Positions 28,131 to 38,121 are shown, numbered from the stretch's first letter. The stretch is 64,000 bases of DNA from Ancylobacter polymorphus (GCF_022836935.1 NZ_CP083239.1:3238001-3302000), one strand, 5' to 3'. Program-made: numbers and translations. Notes: generated by a model not told the origin, from the sequence alone.

Positions 28131-28687
28131 GGCTGAGACGCCTGGCGCTGTTCGCCACCGGGACCGTGCTGTTCGCCAGTCTCGCCGCCGCCTCCTGGCT
28201 CGGCGCCCGGCTCATCGTGGTCGAGCGCGACAACGGCCTCATCGCGTCGCTCAATGCCGGCCATGACCTCGCCATCAGCGCCGAGGACCCGCCGGAACTC
28301 GTTTTCGCCCGGCTGCATTTCCTCGCCACGCGCGACCGGCTGGACGAGGCGCAGCCGCTGCTCAACCAGCTCGCCGGCGGGGCGGACCGGCGCCTCGCCG
28401 TCGCCGCGCTCTACGACATGGCCAATGCCCGGCTGCGGGTGGCTTTCAACCATCTCGAATCCAACCGCATCGACCCTGCCATTCCGCTGGTGCGGCTCGC
28501 CAAGGACAATTACCGCCGCGCCCTCACCCTCGATCCCGGCTTCTGGGACGCGAAATACAATCTCGACATCGCCATGCGGCTGGTGCGCGACTTTCCGCAG
28601 ATCGAGCTGGAGGGCGAGGAACTCCCGCCCGAGGCGGTGAAGAAGCTGTGGACCGACCTTCCCGGCCTGCCGCGGGGGTTGCCATGA
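28127..28687 (+). CDS. mxaK: MxaK, membrane-anchored maturation protein
   Basis: The 186-residue protein has one N-terminal membrane segment (about residues 8-28) followed by a helical periplasmic domain with TPR-like spacing (ARLHFLATRDRLDEAQPLLNQLA; NYRRALTLDPGFWDAKYNLDIAMRL). MxaK is known genetically as required for active methanol dehydrogenase. Identification rests on position between mxaC and mxaL, size and the membrane-plus-TPR-like layout. Confidence 0.85.
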   Translation: MRLRRLALFATGTVLFASLAAASWLGARLIVVERDNGLIASLNAGHDLAISAEDPPELVFARLHFLATRDRLDEAQPLLNQLAGGADRRLAVAALYDMANARLRVAFNHLESNRIDPAIPLVRLAKDNYRRALTLDPGFWDAKYNLDIAMRLVRDFPQIELEGEELPPEAVKKLWTDLPGLPRGLP

Positions 28688-29679
28688 GGGGGCGCGCAGC
28701 GACCAGCCATGGCCTCGGCCACCGTCGGGACTGGCGGTTCTGGCTGCTGCTGGCGGCGCTGCTCGCCATCCTCGCCGCGCTGTTCGCCCCGCGCATCGTC
28801 CAGACCGGCACCGTGCGCGACGTGCTGGTGGTGGTCGACGTGACCGGCAGCATGAATGTCCGCGACGCGCTGAGCGAGGGGCGCCCCGCCACCCGCCTCG
28901 CCGCCGCCAAGGGCGCGGCGCGCGACATCCTCGCCGGCCTGCCCTGCGGCTCGCGTCTCGGCCTCGCCATCTTCACCGAGCGGCGCAGCTTCCTGCTGTT
29001 CGAGCCGGCGGAAGTCTGCGGCAATTTCGCCGCCATCGCCGGCTCCATCGACGATCTCGACTGGCGCATGGCCTGGGAGGGCGACAGCTATGTCGCGCGC
29101 GGCGTGCATTCGGGCCTCGAGCTGGCCGCCGGGCTCAAGGCCGACCTCATCTTCATGACCGATGGGCACGAGGCCCCACCCCTGCCCGGTGGCGCCCTGC
29201 CGAGCTTCGACGGCAAGCCCGGCGAGGTGGCCGGGCTCCTTGTCGGCATTGGCGGCGCGGACCCCTCCCCGATCCCGAAGTTCGATCAGGACGGGCGCGA
29301 GGTCGGCTTCTACGAGGAGCAGGACGTGCCGCAGGAAAACCGCATGGGTCCGCCGCCGGAGGATGCCGCCTCGCGCGCCGGCTGGAATCCGCGCAACGCC
29401 CCCTGGGGCGGGGAGGCCGCCACCGGGACGGAGCATCTGAGCGCGATGCGCGAGGAGCATCTGCGCGCGCTCGCCGCCCAGACCGGGCTCGGCTTCCTCG
29501 CGCTGGGCGCCGGCGGCGGGCTCATCGCCGCCGTCGAGGCCGACACGCGGCCGCGCCCGGTGGAGATGCGCGTCGACACGGCCGCCATCCCCGCCGCGCT
29601 GGCGCTGTTCTGCCTCGCGCTGCTCTTCGGCCTCGGTGCCACCACCTCGCGGCGCCCCGACCGCCTTCCCACCCGCTAA
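28684..29679 (+). CDS. mxaL: MxaL, second VWA-domain membrane protein
   Basis: The ATG at 28684 overlaps the mxaK stop and gives 331 residues. One membrane helix (about 15-35) leads into a VWA domain with MIDAS start VVDVTGSMNVRD and a second MIDAS loop near FMTDGHEAPP. A C-terminal membrane helix lies at about 300-320. MxaL acts with MxaA and MxaK in calcium insertion in Methylorubrum. It ends 11 bases before mxaD. Confidence 0.9.
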   Translation: MRGRAATSHGLGHRRDWRFWLLLAALLAILAALFAPRIVQTGTVRDVLVVVDVTGSMNVRDALSEGRPATRLAAAKGAARDILAGLPCGSRLGLAIFTERRSFLLFEPAEVCGNFAAIAGSIDDLDWRMAWEGDSYVARGVHSGLELAAGLKADLIFMTDGHEAPPLPGGALPSFDGKPGEVAGLLVGIGGADPSPIPKFDQDGREVGFYEEQDVPQENRMGPPPEDAASRAGWNPRNAPWGGEAATGTEHLSAMREEHLRALAAQTGLGFLALGAGGGLIAAVEADTRPRPVEMRVDTAAIPAALALFCLALLFGLGATTSRRPDRLPTR

Positions 29680-29690
29680 AGGACACGACC

Positions 29691-30218
29691 ATGCTTCAAC
29701 GACGTGCGTTTGCGCTCTGCCTGCTGCTCCTCGCCCCGGCTCTGGCCCTCGCCCATGGGCCGACGCCCCAGAGGGCCGACGAGACGCTGGTGATCGCCGC
29801 CCCGCCGGAGGCGGTGTGGGCCGTGCTCTCCCGCTTCGGCAGCCTCGGCGAGTGGCATCCGCTGGTGAAAAAGCTGGAGGCCACCGGCGGCGACGCCTCC
29901 GGCGCCGAGCGCGTGGTGACGCTGGAGAAGGGTGAGATCAAGGAGGGGCTGGACGAGATCGACCCCGCCGCCCACCGCATCTCCTATCGCCTGCTCACCG
30001 AGAATGCCGAGGCGATCCCGGTCAGCTTCTACACCCAGACCATCGAGGTGAAGCCGGATGGCGCCGGCAGCCTGGTGACGTGGGATGCCCGCTTCTACCG
30101 CGCCGACACCACCAACGAGCCGCCGGAGGACCGCAATGACGAGGCCGCCGTGGCGGCGATGACCGATTTCATCAAGCAGGGCCTCAAGGGGCTTCAGGCG
30201 AAGGTGACCGGCAAATGA
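29691..30218 (+). CDS. mxaD: MxaD, periplasmic SRPBCC-fold protein
   Basis: The 175-residue protein has a signal peptide (cut near ALAHG) and a START/SRPBCC domain with APPEAVWAVLSRFGSLGEWHPLV and the C-terminal helix NDEAAVAAMTDFIKQGL. In Methylorubrum a periplasmic 17-kDa MxaD speeds electron transfer from the dehydrogenase to cytochrome cL. It closes the canonical mxaFJGIRSACKLD order. Confidence 0.9.
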   Translation: MLQRRAFALCLLLLAPALALAHGPTPQRADETLVIAAPPEAVWAVLSRFGSLGEWHPLVKKLEATGGDASGAERVVTLEKGEIKEGLDEIDPAAHRISYRLLTENAEAIPVSFYTQTIEVKPDGAGSLVTWDARFYRADTTNEPPEDRNDEAAVAAMTDFIKQGLKGLQAKVTGK

Positions 30219-30240
30219 GCGGCGCGCGGGGGGGGGCGCG

Positions 30241-31245
30241 GTGAGGGCGGGGGCGGCTTCCCGCCGCGCCGTGCTTGCGTTCGCCGTTTCCACGCTTGCT
30301 GTGCCCTTCGCGGCGGGCCCTTCGCGGGCCGAGCCGCCCTCCCCGCTGATGGCGGTGGTGTCGCAGAAGGCGGCGGAGGTGGCGCTGGTCGATATCGACG
30401 CGCGGGCCGTGCGGGCGGTGATCGGCGTCGCCGCCGTGCCCGCCGGCCTCGCCGCCAGCCCGGATGGGGCGACGCTCTACGTCACCCATCCCGATCTCAG
30501 CCTCGTCAGCCGCATCGACCTCGCGGCGCGGCGGGTGACGGCGACGTTCAAGGCCGGGCTGGAGCCGTTCGGGATCGCCGTCACCCCGGACGGGCGTGCC
30601 CTTCTGGTCAGCGACTGGAGCGGCGACGCCCTGATCCGGCTCGATGCCGCCACCGGCGCCGAGACCGGCCGCGTGGCGATCGGCAAGGCGCCGGCGGGGC
30701 TGGTGCTGGATGCGGCCGGCGCCCTCGCCTATGTCGCCGACCGCGAAAGCAATCAGGTCAGCGTGGTGCGGGTCGCCGATATGAGCCGTGTCGCCACCGT
30801 GCCGGTGGGACGCGCGCCCTTCGCTCTGGCGCTTTCGCCGTCCAGTGACCGGCTCTATGTCGCCAATGTGCAGAGCGGCGATCTCTCCATCCTCGACACC
30901 GGCGCCGCGCCGCGCGAGATCGCTCGGGTCAAGATCGGGCTCATGCCCTATGGGGTGGCGGTGACGCCGGATGGAAGCCGCGTGCTGGTGAGCAACCAGC
31001 AGAGCGGCCGGCTGGCCGTGCTGGATGCCGGCACCCGCGCGATAGCACCGGAGCAGCCCCGGCTCGGCAGCTTTCCCGAGGGCATCGCGGTGGCCTCCCC
31101 CACCCGCGCGGCGGCGGTCGACTGGGCGGAGGACGAGGTGGTGGTGATCGATATCGGCACCAGCGCCCTGCTCGGCCGCATCAAGGTCGGCACCAGCCCG
31201 CGCAATCTGATCGCCCTGCCGATGGGCGCTATCTCTCCGAGATAA
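30241..31245 (+). CDS. Exported YVTN-type beta-propeller protein at the mxaE position
   Basis: The 334-residue protein begins with GTG at 30241, 22 bases after mxaD, and has a signal peptide ending near GPSRAEPP. The rest is six or seven propeller repeats of the YncE/YVTN type (LYVTHPDLSLVSRID, LVSDWSGDALIRLD, AYVADRESNQVSVVR, LYVANVQSGDLSIL, LVSNQQSGRLAVLD). Relatives include PQQ-associated propeller proteins found with alcohol dehydrogenases. mxaE occupies this place in Methylorubrum; whether this is its counterpart is not shown by the sequence alone. Confidence 0.75.
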   Translation: MRAGAASRRAVLAFAVSTLAVPFAAGPSRAEPPSPLMAVVSQKAAEVALVDIDARAVRAVIGVAAVPAGLAASPDGATLYVTHPDLSLVSRIDLAARRVTATFKAGLEPFGIAVTPDGRALLVSDWSGDALIRLDAATGAETGRVAIGKAPAGLVLDAAGALAYVADRESNQVSVVRVADMSRVATVPVGRAPFALALSPSSDRLYVANVQSGDLSILDTGAAPREIARVKIGLMPYGVAVTPDGSRVLVSNQQSGRLAVLDAGTRAIAPEQPRLGSFPEGIAVASPTRAAAVDWAEDEVVVIDIGTSALLGRIKVGTSPRNLIALPMGAISPR

Positions 31246-31281
31246 CCATTCTCGTGCCGAATATCCGGTCGCTGTCCGGCG

Positions 31282-31587
31282 CTAGGCATCCAATATGCGT
31301 CGATTGAATTCTTTCATATCTTTCCATGACTTTATTGATCGATACTCTACTTTCAAGAGTGGCCTCTGAAGCAACGTCGTCAATGTAAGGATCGGCGAAA
31401 GGATCGTGACGATAGGAACAAAAAAAGCTGTTGGAATTAGTAGGGCTTCAATAAGCGTTCGGTCTTGTTTGAAATAAAATCTGTAGAAACTTACTATCAT
31501 AAAAACGACAAGGACGGATATCAGCCAACGTGACAACACGACGGCAAAGTCCGCCAGTCCAAGCGCCTTGATGGCCGAAGGCCTCAT
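31282..31587 (-). CDS. Small hypothetical membrane protein in a low-G+C patch
   Basis: I do not recognise this protein. With the ATG at 31587 it has 101 residues; a GTG at 31641 would add 18. Two hydrophobic spans are visible (LISVLVVFMIVSFYRFYF and LLIPTAFFVPIVTILSPIL), followed by a charged tail. Codon use and base composition are clearly more A+T-rich than every neighbouring gene, consistent with recent acquisition. It is convergent with the propeller gene and separated from it by 36 bases. Confidence 0.45.
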   Translation of the reverse strand: MRPSAIKALGLADFAVVLSRWLISVLVVFMIVSFYRFYFKQDRTLIEALLIPTAFFVPIVTILSPILTLTTLLQRPLLKVEYRSIKSWKDMKEFNRRILDA

Positions 31588-31696
31588 GAATTGTGCCCAG
31601 CTACATGCCTGAGATACATGTAGCAAATCCCTCCGAGGCACTCAACGCACTCTCATCTTTCGAGCCGAGCTTTCAGCTCGGCACTCGCAGCCCCGC

Positions 31697-32020
31697 TCAC
31701 CCTTCCCAGTTGATGCGTGGCATCTCGCGCTGCACCGCATGGACGGCGGCGCGCAGCTGGTCGTGCCGCCATTGCCGGTAGGCCGGGCCGCCGCCAGTGG
31801 ATTTCGCGATGCGGGCGGCCCAGTTTGGCGCGTCGCCCAGCGCCTCGACGGGATAGATGCCGACATCGCGGCTGTCGATGCGGCCAAGGCGGGCCTCCAC
31901 CGTCTCGGCGATCCGCCGTGTCACGTCGGTTGGCGTCACGTCGGTTGGCGTCACGTCGGTTGGCGAAATCATCGCATCGTTCTCATTCCGTGCCCGAGGC
32001 ATCTGGATATGAAATGCCAT
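31697..32020 (-). CDS. Small hypothetical protein with PTDVT repeat near the N-terminus
   Basis: No family was recognised. The 107-residue frame (or 91 residues from the ATG at 31972) contains three PTDVT units encoded by a perfect 15-base tandem repeat, then a soluble helical part RRIAETVEARLGRID and a basic C-terminus (YRQWRHDQLRAAVHAVQRE). G+C is back to normal here, unlike the neighbour at 31.3-31.6 kb. Neither start has a good ribosome-binding site. Coding status is moderately supported by third-position G+C. Confidence 0.5.
   Translation of the reverse strand: MAFHIQMPRARNENDAMISPTDVTPTDVTPTDVTRRIAETVEARLGRIDSRDVGIYPVEALGDAPNWAARIAKSTGGGPAYRQWRHDQLRAAVHAVQREMPRINWEG
31921..31965. repeat. 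Perfect 15-base tandem repeat, three copies
   Basis: The unit TCACGTCGGTTGGCG is present three times without mismatch (31921-31935, 31936-31950, 31951-31965). The length is a multiple of three and the repeat lies in frame in the small minus-strand gene, adding PTDVT units. Such arrays change copy number easily by slippage. Confidence 0.9.
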
Positions 32021-32112
32021 TGTGGGGGCATGATGGCCAATATTCGCTAACGTGATCTAAAGCCGCATGCGCGCCGAAGTGCCTGCGAACTTCTACCGTC
32101 CTGCCGGGTTGT

Positions 32113-32130
32113 CCTTGTCAGCAAGGAGGT
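32113..32130 (+). promoter_or_regulatory. Hairpin overlapping the ribosome-binding site of the DUF1488 gene
   Basis: CCTTG (32113-32117) pairs with CAAGG (32122-32126) around TCAG. The right arm contains the first half of AAGGAGGT (32123-32130), so the hairpin would partly hide a near-perfect anti-16S match. It is short and may simply moderate translation. Confidence 0.35.
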
Positions 32131-32134
32131 AGTC

Positions 32135-32419
32135 ATGACACTTCATCATTCGGCCAAGCCAGCGGAAGATGTTACCGACCAGAAGGTGATCCGGTTTTTC
32201 TTTCGGGGCGACGACGACATCGTCGAATGCCTCGTCGGCTGGGACGCGCTGGAGCGGCTGGAGAACAGCCCGCTCGCCAGTCGCGCCGACCGGCTCGCCC
32301 GGTTCGAGCAGCACCGCCCGCGCATCGAGGCGGCGGCGCTGCGCAAGATGGGCGAGGCCGGCAGCCCGCGCCCGCTCACCCTTGGCGCCGGGGATGTGAT
32401 CGACGGGCCGGCGCTCTGA
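32135..32419 (+). CDS. DUF1488-like small protein
   Basis: The 94-residue protein resembles the DUF1488 family (IRFFFRGDDDIVECLVGWDALERLE...), whose function is unknown. It has an excellent ribosome-binding site AAGGAGGT (32123-32130) four bases before the ATG; part of that site lies in a small hairpin. A terminator follows 30 bases after the stop, so it is probably monocistronic. The 114 bases upstream hold no gene. Confidence 0.7.
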   Translation: MTLHHSAKPAEDVTDQKVIRFFFRGDDDIVECLVGWDALERLENSPLASRADRLARFEQHRPRIEAAALRKMGEAGSPRPLTLGAGDVIDGPAL

Positions 32420-32449
32420 CGCTGCCCGTCCCCTCGCGCGCAAACAGTT

Positions 32450-32484
32450 CGGCCGCCTCCCGTGGAGGCGGCCGTTTCGCTTTT
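32450..32484. terminator. Bidirectional intrinsic terminator
   Basis: CGGCCGCCTCC (32450-32460) pairs perfectly with GGAGGCGGCCG (32464-32474) around a CGT loop and is followed by TTTCGCTTTT. It lies between two convergent genes, the DUF1488 gene and the exported Ala-rich protein gene, and can serve the plus strand; the A-containing left flank (CAAACAG) gives weaker support on the minus strand. Confidence 0.8.
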
Positions 32485-32920
32485 AGCCCGGGATCAGCTT
32501 TTCCGCCTCGTCGAGCGCCTTGCCGCAGGCAGCCGCGTCACCGGCGGCGTCGGCCATGCGCGCCCGCTTCATGGCGCCGTCGAGCTGGTCGGCGGTGGTG
32601 GCACCGCCTTCCGCCGCCGTCTTCTGGCCCGAGGTCTGGGCGCGGACATCGGCGGGCGAAGCGGCCTTGCCGGCCAGCGTCTCGTTCATGCCGGTGGTGC
32701 CGCCGGTCCCCGGCGCCTCGCCGGCGCGCGGCGTGGCCGCATCGGGGGCAGTGGTGCCGGCCGCCGGCAGATTGGTCGGGCCGGAGCCGGCGTCGCTGGC
32801 GGAGACCTTCTTCTCCAGCTGGGTGAGGCGGTCCGTGCAGGGGCCGGCGACGGCGGCGCCGGCACCGAGGGTCAGCACCCCGGCAAGGCTAAGAATTGCG
32901 GTATTTGCGAACAGTTTCAT
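32483..32920 (-). CDS. Exported Ala/Gly/Thr-rich hypothetical protein
   Basis: The ATG at 32920 is preceded by GGAGGA and gives 145 residues. A signal peptide (ILSLAGVLTLGAGAAVAG) precedes PCTDRLTQLEKKV, a disordered middle rich in Ala, Gly, Pro and Thr, and a short helical C-terminal segment with a second Cys (AACGKALDEAEKLIPG). The two Cys could form a disulfide. Similar small periplasmic proteins occur in Rhizobiales without known function. Confidence 0.7.
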   Translation of the reverse strand: MKLFANTAILSLAGVLTLGAGAAVAGPCTDRLTQLEKKVSASDAGSGPTNLPAAGTTAPDAATPRAGEAPGTGGTTGMNETLAGKAASPADVRAQTSGQKTAAEGGATTADQLDGAMKRARMADAAGDAAACGKALDEAEKLIPG

Positions 32921-33021
32921 GGCGTTCCTCCTGCCAAAGTAGCTTGGCTGAGGGAACAACTTCCCGGTCCCCCGCCCGTTCCCGCCCGGTCCGTGGAGAC
33001 ACCGGGCGGGTCGGCGCGGGC

Positions 33022-35223
33022 TCAGGCGGCGCGGACCGTCTCCAGGAACTCGTCCATCACCGACCGCAAGGTGCGGGATTGCTGGGCGAGTGTGGCGGCG
33101 GCGTCCTGCACCTGCGTCGCGGCGCGGGTGGAGTCGGAGGCGGCGTTGTTGATGCCGAGAATATTGCTCGCCACCTGTTCCGTGCCTTGCGAGGCGCGGC
33201 TCACATTCTGGGCGATCTCGCGCGTGGCGGCGCCCTGCTGTTCGACCGAGACGGCGATGGTGCCGGCGATGTTGTTGATCTGCCCGATCACATCGGTGAT
33301 GACCACGATGGCGGTGGAAGAACTGGCGGTGGCCGCCTGGATCTCGGTGATCTGGGTTTCGATCTCCGCCGTCGCCTGCGCGGTCTGTTCGGCCAGCTGC
33401 TTCACCTCGGAGGCCACCACCGCGAAGCCCTTGCCGGCATCGCCGGCACGCGCGGCTTCGATGGTGGCGTTGAGCGCGAGCAGATTGGTCTGGCCGGCGA
33501 TGTTGCGGATCAGGTCGATGATCTGCCCGATCTTGCCGGCGGCGACCGACAGCGCCCGCACCTTGGTGGCGGTGGAGTCCGCCTCGCTCGCCGCCATCGC
33601 CGCGACCCGCGCGGAATCGTCGGTCTGCCGCTTGATCTCGGCGATGGAGGAGGCCAGCTCCTCCGCCGCCGAGGCGACTGTCTGCACATTGGACGCGGCT
33701 TCCTCGGAGGCCGCTGCCGCCGTGCCGGTTTCCCCGGCGACGCGCGCGGTGGCGGAGGTCATGGTCTGCGCCGCGCCCGAGATCTGCGTGGAGGCCGAGC
33801 CGACGCCGTTCACCACCTCGCCCATGGCGTTCTCGAAGCCCTCGGCGAGGCGAAGCATGGTCGCCCGCCGCTCCTCATCCTGCCGCAGCCGGTTGGCTTC
33901 GACATCCAGCGCCTGCTGGCGGGCCTTCTCCTCGATGCCGAGGCGGATCTGGTCGACGGCGCGGGAAATGTCGCCGATCTCGTCCTTGCGGTTGGCGCCG
34001 GCGATCTCGGCGACATGCTCGCCCGAGGCCATGCGACGCAGCGCGGCGGTGAGGCGGGAAATCGGCCCGGAGACGCCGCTGGCGACAAAGGCCATGGCGA
34101 TCAGCGCCAGCACGGTGACGCCGATGGCCGACACGATCTGCCAGAACAGGTCGATGCCGGCGCGCTCGTCCAGCGCGTCGCGCAGGTGGATCGCTTCCGC
34201 CATGACCAGCGCCTGCGGCACGGTGATGATGAGCGACCAGCTGGCGCCGGTCCGCCCGAGCGCGATCGGCGCATAGACCTTGAGCACGTCCTGCGCCGCG
34301 TCGACCTTCACCGCCGACTGGCCCTCGCGCAGAATGGTCATGTCCTTGGCCGCGTCCGGCTCGATGGCGTCGAACGCGCCGCCGATCGCCTGCGGCTTGG
34401 CGCTGGAGGCGACCACCAGCCCGGCATTGGTGACGATGGAGACCGTCCCCTTGCCGTCATAGATCGAGGCATCGACCTTTTCCGCGAGGGTCTGGACGAA
34501 GGAGAGGTCGAAATCGGCGCCGGCGACGCCGGCGAACACCCCGCCCAGCGTGATCGGCACCGACATTGTGGCGAGGAACACCGGCTTGCCCTGAACGATA
34601 TAGGGCAGCGGCGCGAGGATGCTTTCCTTGCCGTCGGTCTGCGGGCCGATGAACCAGCCGCCCTTCATCACCCCGTTAGGGTGCAGGTCGCGGCTGTCAT
34701 ATTCCACCAGCGGCTGCAGCGCGATCCGCCCGTCGGCATCGCGTGTCCAATAGGGCAGCGCCCGGCCGGTGGCGTCGGAGCCGATATCCTTGCGGTCGAT
34801 GAAGCGGCTGTCGTCGCCGTCGAGCGCGCCGGGCATCCAGGCGCTGTAGGTGCCGTTAAAGCGCGGATTGTCCTTAAGCACGCCGAGCAGCACGGCGTTC
34901 AGCTGCGCGCGGCGCTGCTCCAGCGGCGAGCCCGCGACATCCGGCTTGCTCGCCACCACTTCCAGCGCGCGCGCCATGTTGCGGGCGGCGTTGAAGGCGG
35001 AATCGACCTCGGTCTGGACGATGCCGGCCTGGGTGGAGGCGAGCCGCTGCAGCGATTCCTGGCTGAGGCGTTCGAGAAGATTTTCGACGCTGCCCGAAAC
35101 GTAGTTCGAGGTCTGGGCGGCGGAATAGATGCCATAGCCGACAAGCGCGCCGGTGGCCGTCAGCACACAGACGGCGGACAGCGAAATGATCTTGAATTTA
35201 ATGGAATGGATGTTCACCGGCAC
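33022..35223 (-). CDS. Methyl-accepting chemotaxis protein with periplasmic dCACHE-type domain
   Basis: This transmembrane chemoreceptor has about 733 residues. It shows a membrane helix (about 12-32), a large periplasmic sensor of about 290 residues with double-CACHE features ([34 protein letters not shown]), a second membrane helix, a HAMP domain and the signalling domain with the conserved tip [21 protein letters not shown]. The start is a GTG at 35223 or 35217, both near an AAGGGG site. The likely ligand is a small organic molecule. It is divergent from the sugar-transport operon, so sensing of an imported compound is possible but unproven. Confidence 0.9.
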   Translation of the reverse strand: MPVNIHSIKFKIISLSAVCVLTATGALVGYGIYSAAQTSNYVSGSVENLLERLSQESLQRLASTQAGIVQTEVDSAFNAARNMARALEVVASKPDVAGSPLEQRRAQLNAVLLGVLKDNPRFNGTYSAWMPGALDGDDSRFIDRKDIGSDATGRALPYWTRDADGRIALQPLVEYDSRDLHPNGVMKGGWFIGPQTDGKESILAPLPYIVQGKPVFLATMSVPITLGGVFAGVAGADFDLSFVQTLAEKVDASIYDGKGTVSIVTNAGLVVASSAKPQAIGGAFDAIEPDAAKDMTILREGQSAVKVDAAQDVLKVYAPIALGRTGASWSLIITVPQALVMAEAIHLRDALDERAGIDLFWQIVSAIGVTVLALIAMAFVASGVSGPISRLTAALRRMASGEHVAEIAGANRKDEIGDISRAVDQIRLGIEEKARQQALDVEANRLRQDEERRATMLRLAEGFENAMGEVVNGVGSASTQISGAAQTMTSATARVAGETGTAAAASEEAASNVQTVASAAEELASSIAEIKRQTDDSARVAAMAASEADSTATKVRALSVAAGKIGQIIDLIRNIAGQTNLLALNATIEAARAGDAGKGFAVVASEVKQLAEQTAQATAEIETQITEIQAATASSSTAIVVITDVIGQINNIAGTIAVSVEQQGAATREIAQNVSRASQGTEQVASNILGINNAASDSTRAATQVQDAAATLAQQSRTLRSVMDEFLETVRAA

Positions 35224-35401
35224 CAGGCCCCTTTGCGTCCAGGAAGCGCGCAAGGTTCGGGCCGGGGCTTGCGCCAGGCTGGTTTTGCCGGCGCCTAAGC
35301 AGTTCTACGGACAAGCGGTGCGGCTCGTTATCGCTTCGTCTTTGCGGGCTGGGAGAGGCGCCGTCACCGGCGCGCGGAGCCGGTCCGCGCGCGTGTTAAA
35401 A

Positions 35402-35437
35402 AGTCAAACAGTATGACTATTCAGTCTCGAAAGACTG
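35402..35437. promoter_or_regulatory. Paired inverted repeats upstream of the ytfQ-like gene
   Basis: AGTCA (35402-35406)/TGACT (35414-35418) and CAGTCT (35422-35427)/AGACTG (35432-35437) are two perfect inverted repeats lying side by side 70-105 bases before the ytfQ-like start. They sit in the only A+T-rich part of the 283-base intergenic region (35224-35506). They are candidates for the binding site of the GntR-family regulator encoded at the end of this operon. Confidence 0.4.
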
Positions 35438-35506
35438 TGGCATAGATTCCCGGCCGGCAAGCGCCCGCAAGTGGCGCGACGGTGTTACCTCACGGGAGAA
35501 ACGCCA

Positions 35507-36472
35507 ATGAATTTCAGGGCCTTGCTGCTCGCGTCCGCCGTGTCCGGCGCGCTGTTCTCGGTCGGCGCGCAGGCCGCCGACATGACCATCGGCTTCTCGC
35601 AGATCGGCTCGGAATCGGGCTGGCGCGCGGCCGAGACCACCGTTTCCAAGGCCAAGGCCAAGAAGCGGAACATCAATTTCAAGATCGCCGACGCCCAGCA
35701 GAAGCAGGAAAACCAGATCAAGGCGATCCGCGCCTTCGTCGCCCAGGGCGTGGACGCCATCTTCCTCGCGCCCGTGGTCGCCACCGGCTGGGATTCGGTG
35801 CTGAAGGAGGCCAAGGAGGCGAAGATCCCGGTCGTGCTGCTCGACCGCGACATCGACCCCTCCGGCAAGGAGCTCTATCTCACCGCCGTCACCTCCGACA
35901 GCGTGCATGAAGGCAAGGTTGCCGGCGAATGGCTGGTGAAGACCGTCGCCGGCAAGCCGTGCAATGTGGTGGAGCTTCAGGGCACGGTCGGCGCCTCCGT
36001 CGCCACCAACCGCAAGAAGGGCTTTGAGGACGGCATCGCCGGCGCCTCCAACGTCAAGATCGTCCGCAGCCAGACCGGCGACTTCACCCGTGCCAAGGGC
36101 AAGGAAGTGATGGAGAGCTTCATCAAGGCGGAAGGCGGCGGCAAGAACATCTGCGCCGTCTACGCCCATAATGACGACATGATGGTCGGCGCCATCCAGG
36201 CGATGAAGGAAGCCGGGCTGAAGCCGGGCACGGAAATCCTCACCGTCTCCATCGACGCCGTGCCGGATATCTTCAAGGCCATGGCGGCGGGTGAGGCCAA
36301 TGCCACGGTGGAACTGACCCCCAACATGGCCGGCCCCGCCTTCGACGCGGTGATCGCCTATAAGGAAAAGGGCACCGTGCCGCCGAAGTGGATCCAGACC
36401 GAATCCAAGCTCTACACCCAGGCCGACAACCCGATGGCGGTCTACGAATCCAAGAAGGACCTCGGCTACTGA
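35507..36472 (+). CDS. ytfQ: Sugar ABC transporter periplasmic binding protein, YtfQ-like
   Basis: This CUT2-type binding protein has 321 residues. The ATG at 35507 follows GGGAGA and opens a signal peptide cut near GAQAAD. The mature part starts MTIGFSQIGSESGWRAAET and contains AFVAQGVDAIFLAPV, VVLLDRDID, AHNDDMMVGAIQAM and SIDAVPDIFKAM, typical of the family-4 periplasmic sugar binders. E. coli YtfQ binds galactofuranose and L-arabinose; the pentose-oxidation genes downstream fit arabinose or galactose. First gene of the operon. Confidence 0.85.
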   Translation: MNFRALLLASAVSGALFSVGAQAADMTIGFSQIGSESGWRAAETTVSKAKAKKRNINFKIADAQQKQENQIKAIRAFVAQGVDAIFLAPVVATGWDSVLKEAKEAKIPVVLLDRDIDPSGKELYLTAVTSDSVHEGKVAGEWLVKTVAGKPCNVVELQGTVGASVATNRKKGFEDGIAGASNVKIVRSQTGDFTRAKGKEVMESFIKAEGGGKNICAVYAHNDDMMVGAIQAMKEAGLKPGTEILTVSIDAVPDIFKAMAAGEANATVELTPNMAGPAFDAVIAYKEKGTVPPKWIQTESKLYTQADNPMAVYESKKDLGY

Positions 36473-36511
36473 GCAGGTGCCGCTGCGGTCCTCGCCCGCA
36501 GCCCCTGCCCT

Positions 36512-36545
36512 GCGCGGGCCGGCTTTTCCTCCGGCCGGCTCGCGC
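36512..36545 (+). promoter_or_regulatory. Intercistronic hairpin after the ytfQ-like gene
   Basis: GCGCGGGCCGGC (36512-36523) pairs with GCCGGCTCGCGC (36534-36545), 12 pairs including one G-U, around a 10-base loop starting TTTT. It lies in the 100-base gap between the binding-protein gene and the ATPase gene. Such structures commonly stabilise the upstream message so that binding protein is made in excess. Confidence 0.55.
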
Positions 36546-36572
36546 CGCTTTCCCGCCGCTTCCGAGGCCGTC

Positions 36573-38111
<1,539 letters not shown>

Positions 38112-38121
38112 GGGGCGGACC

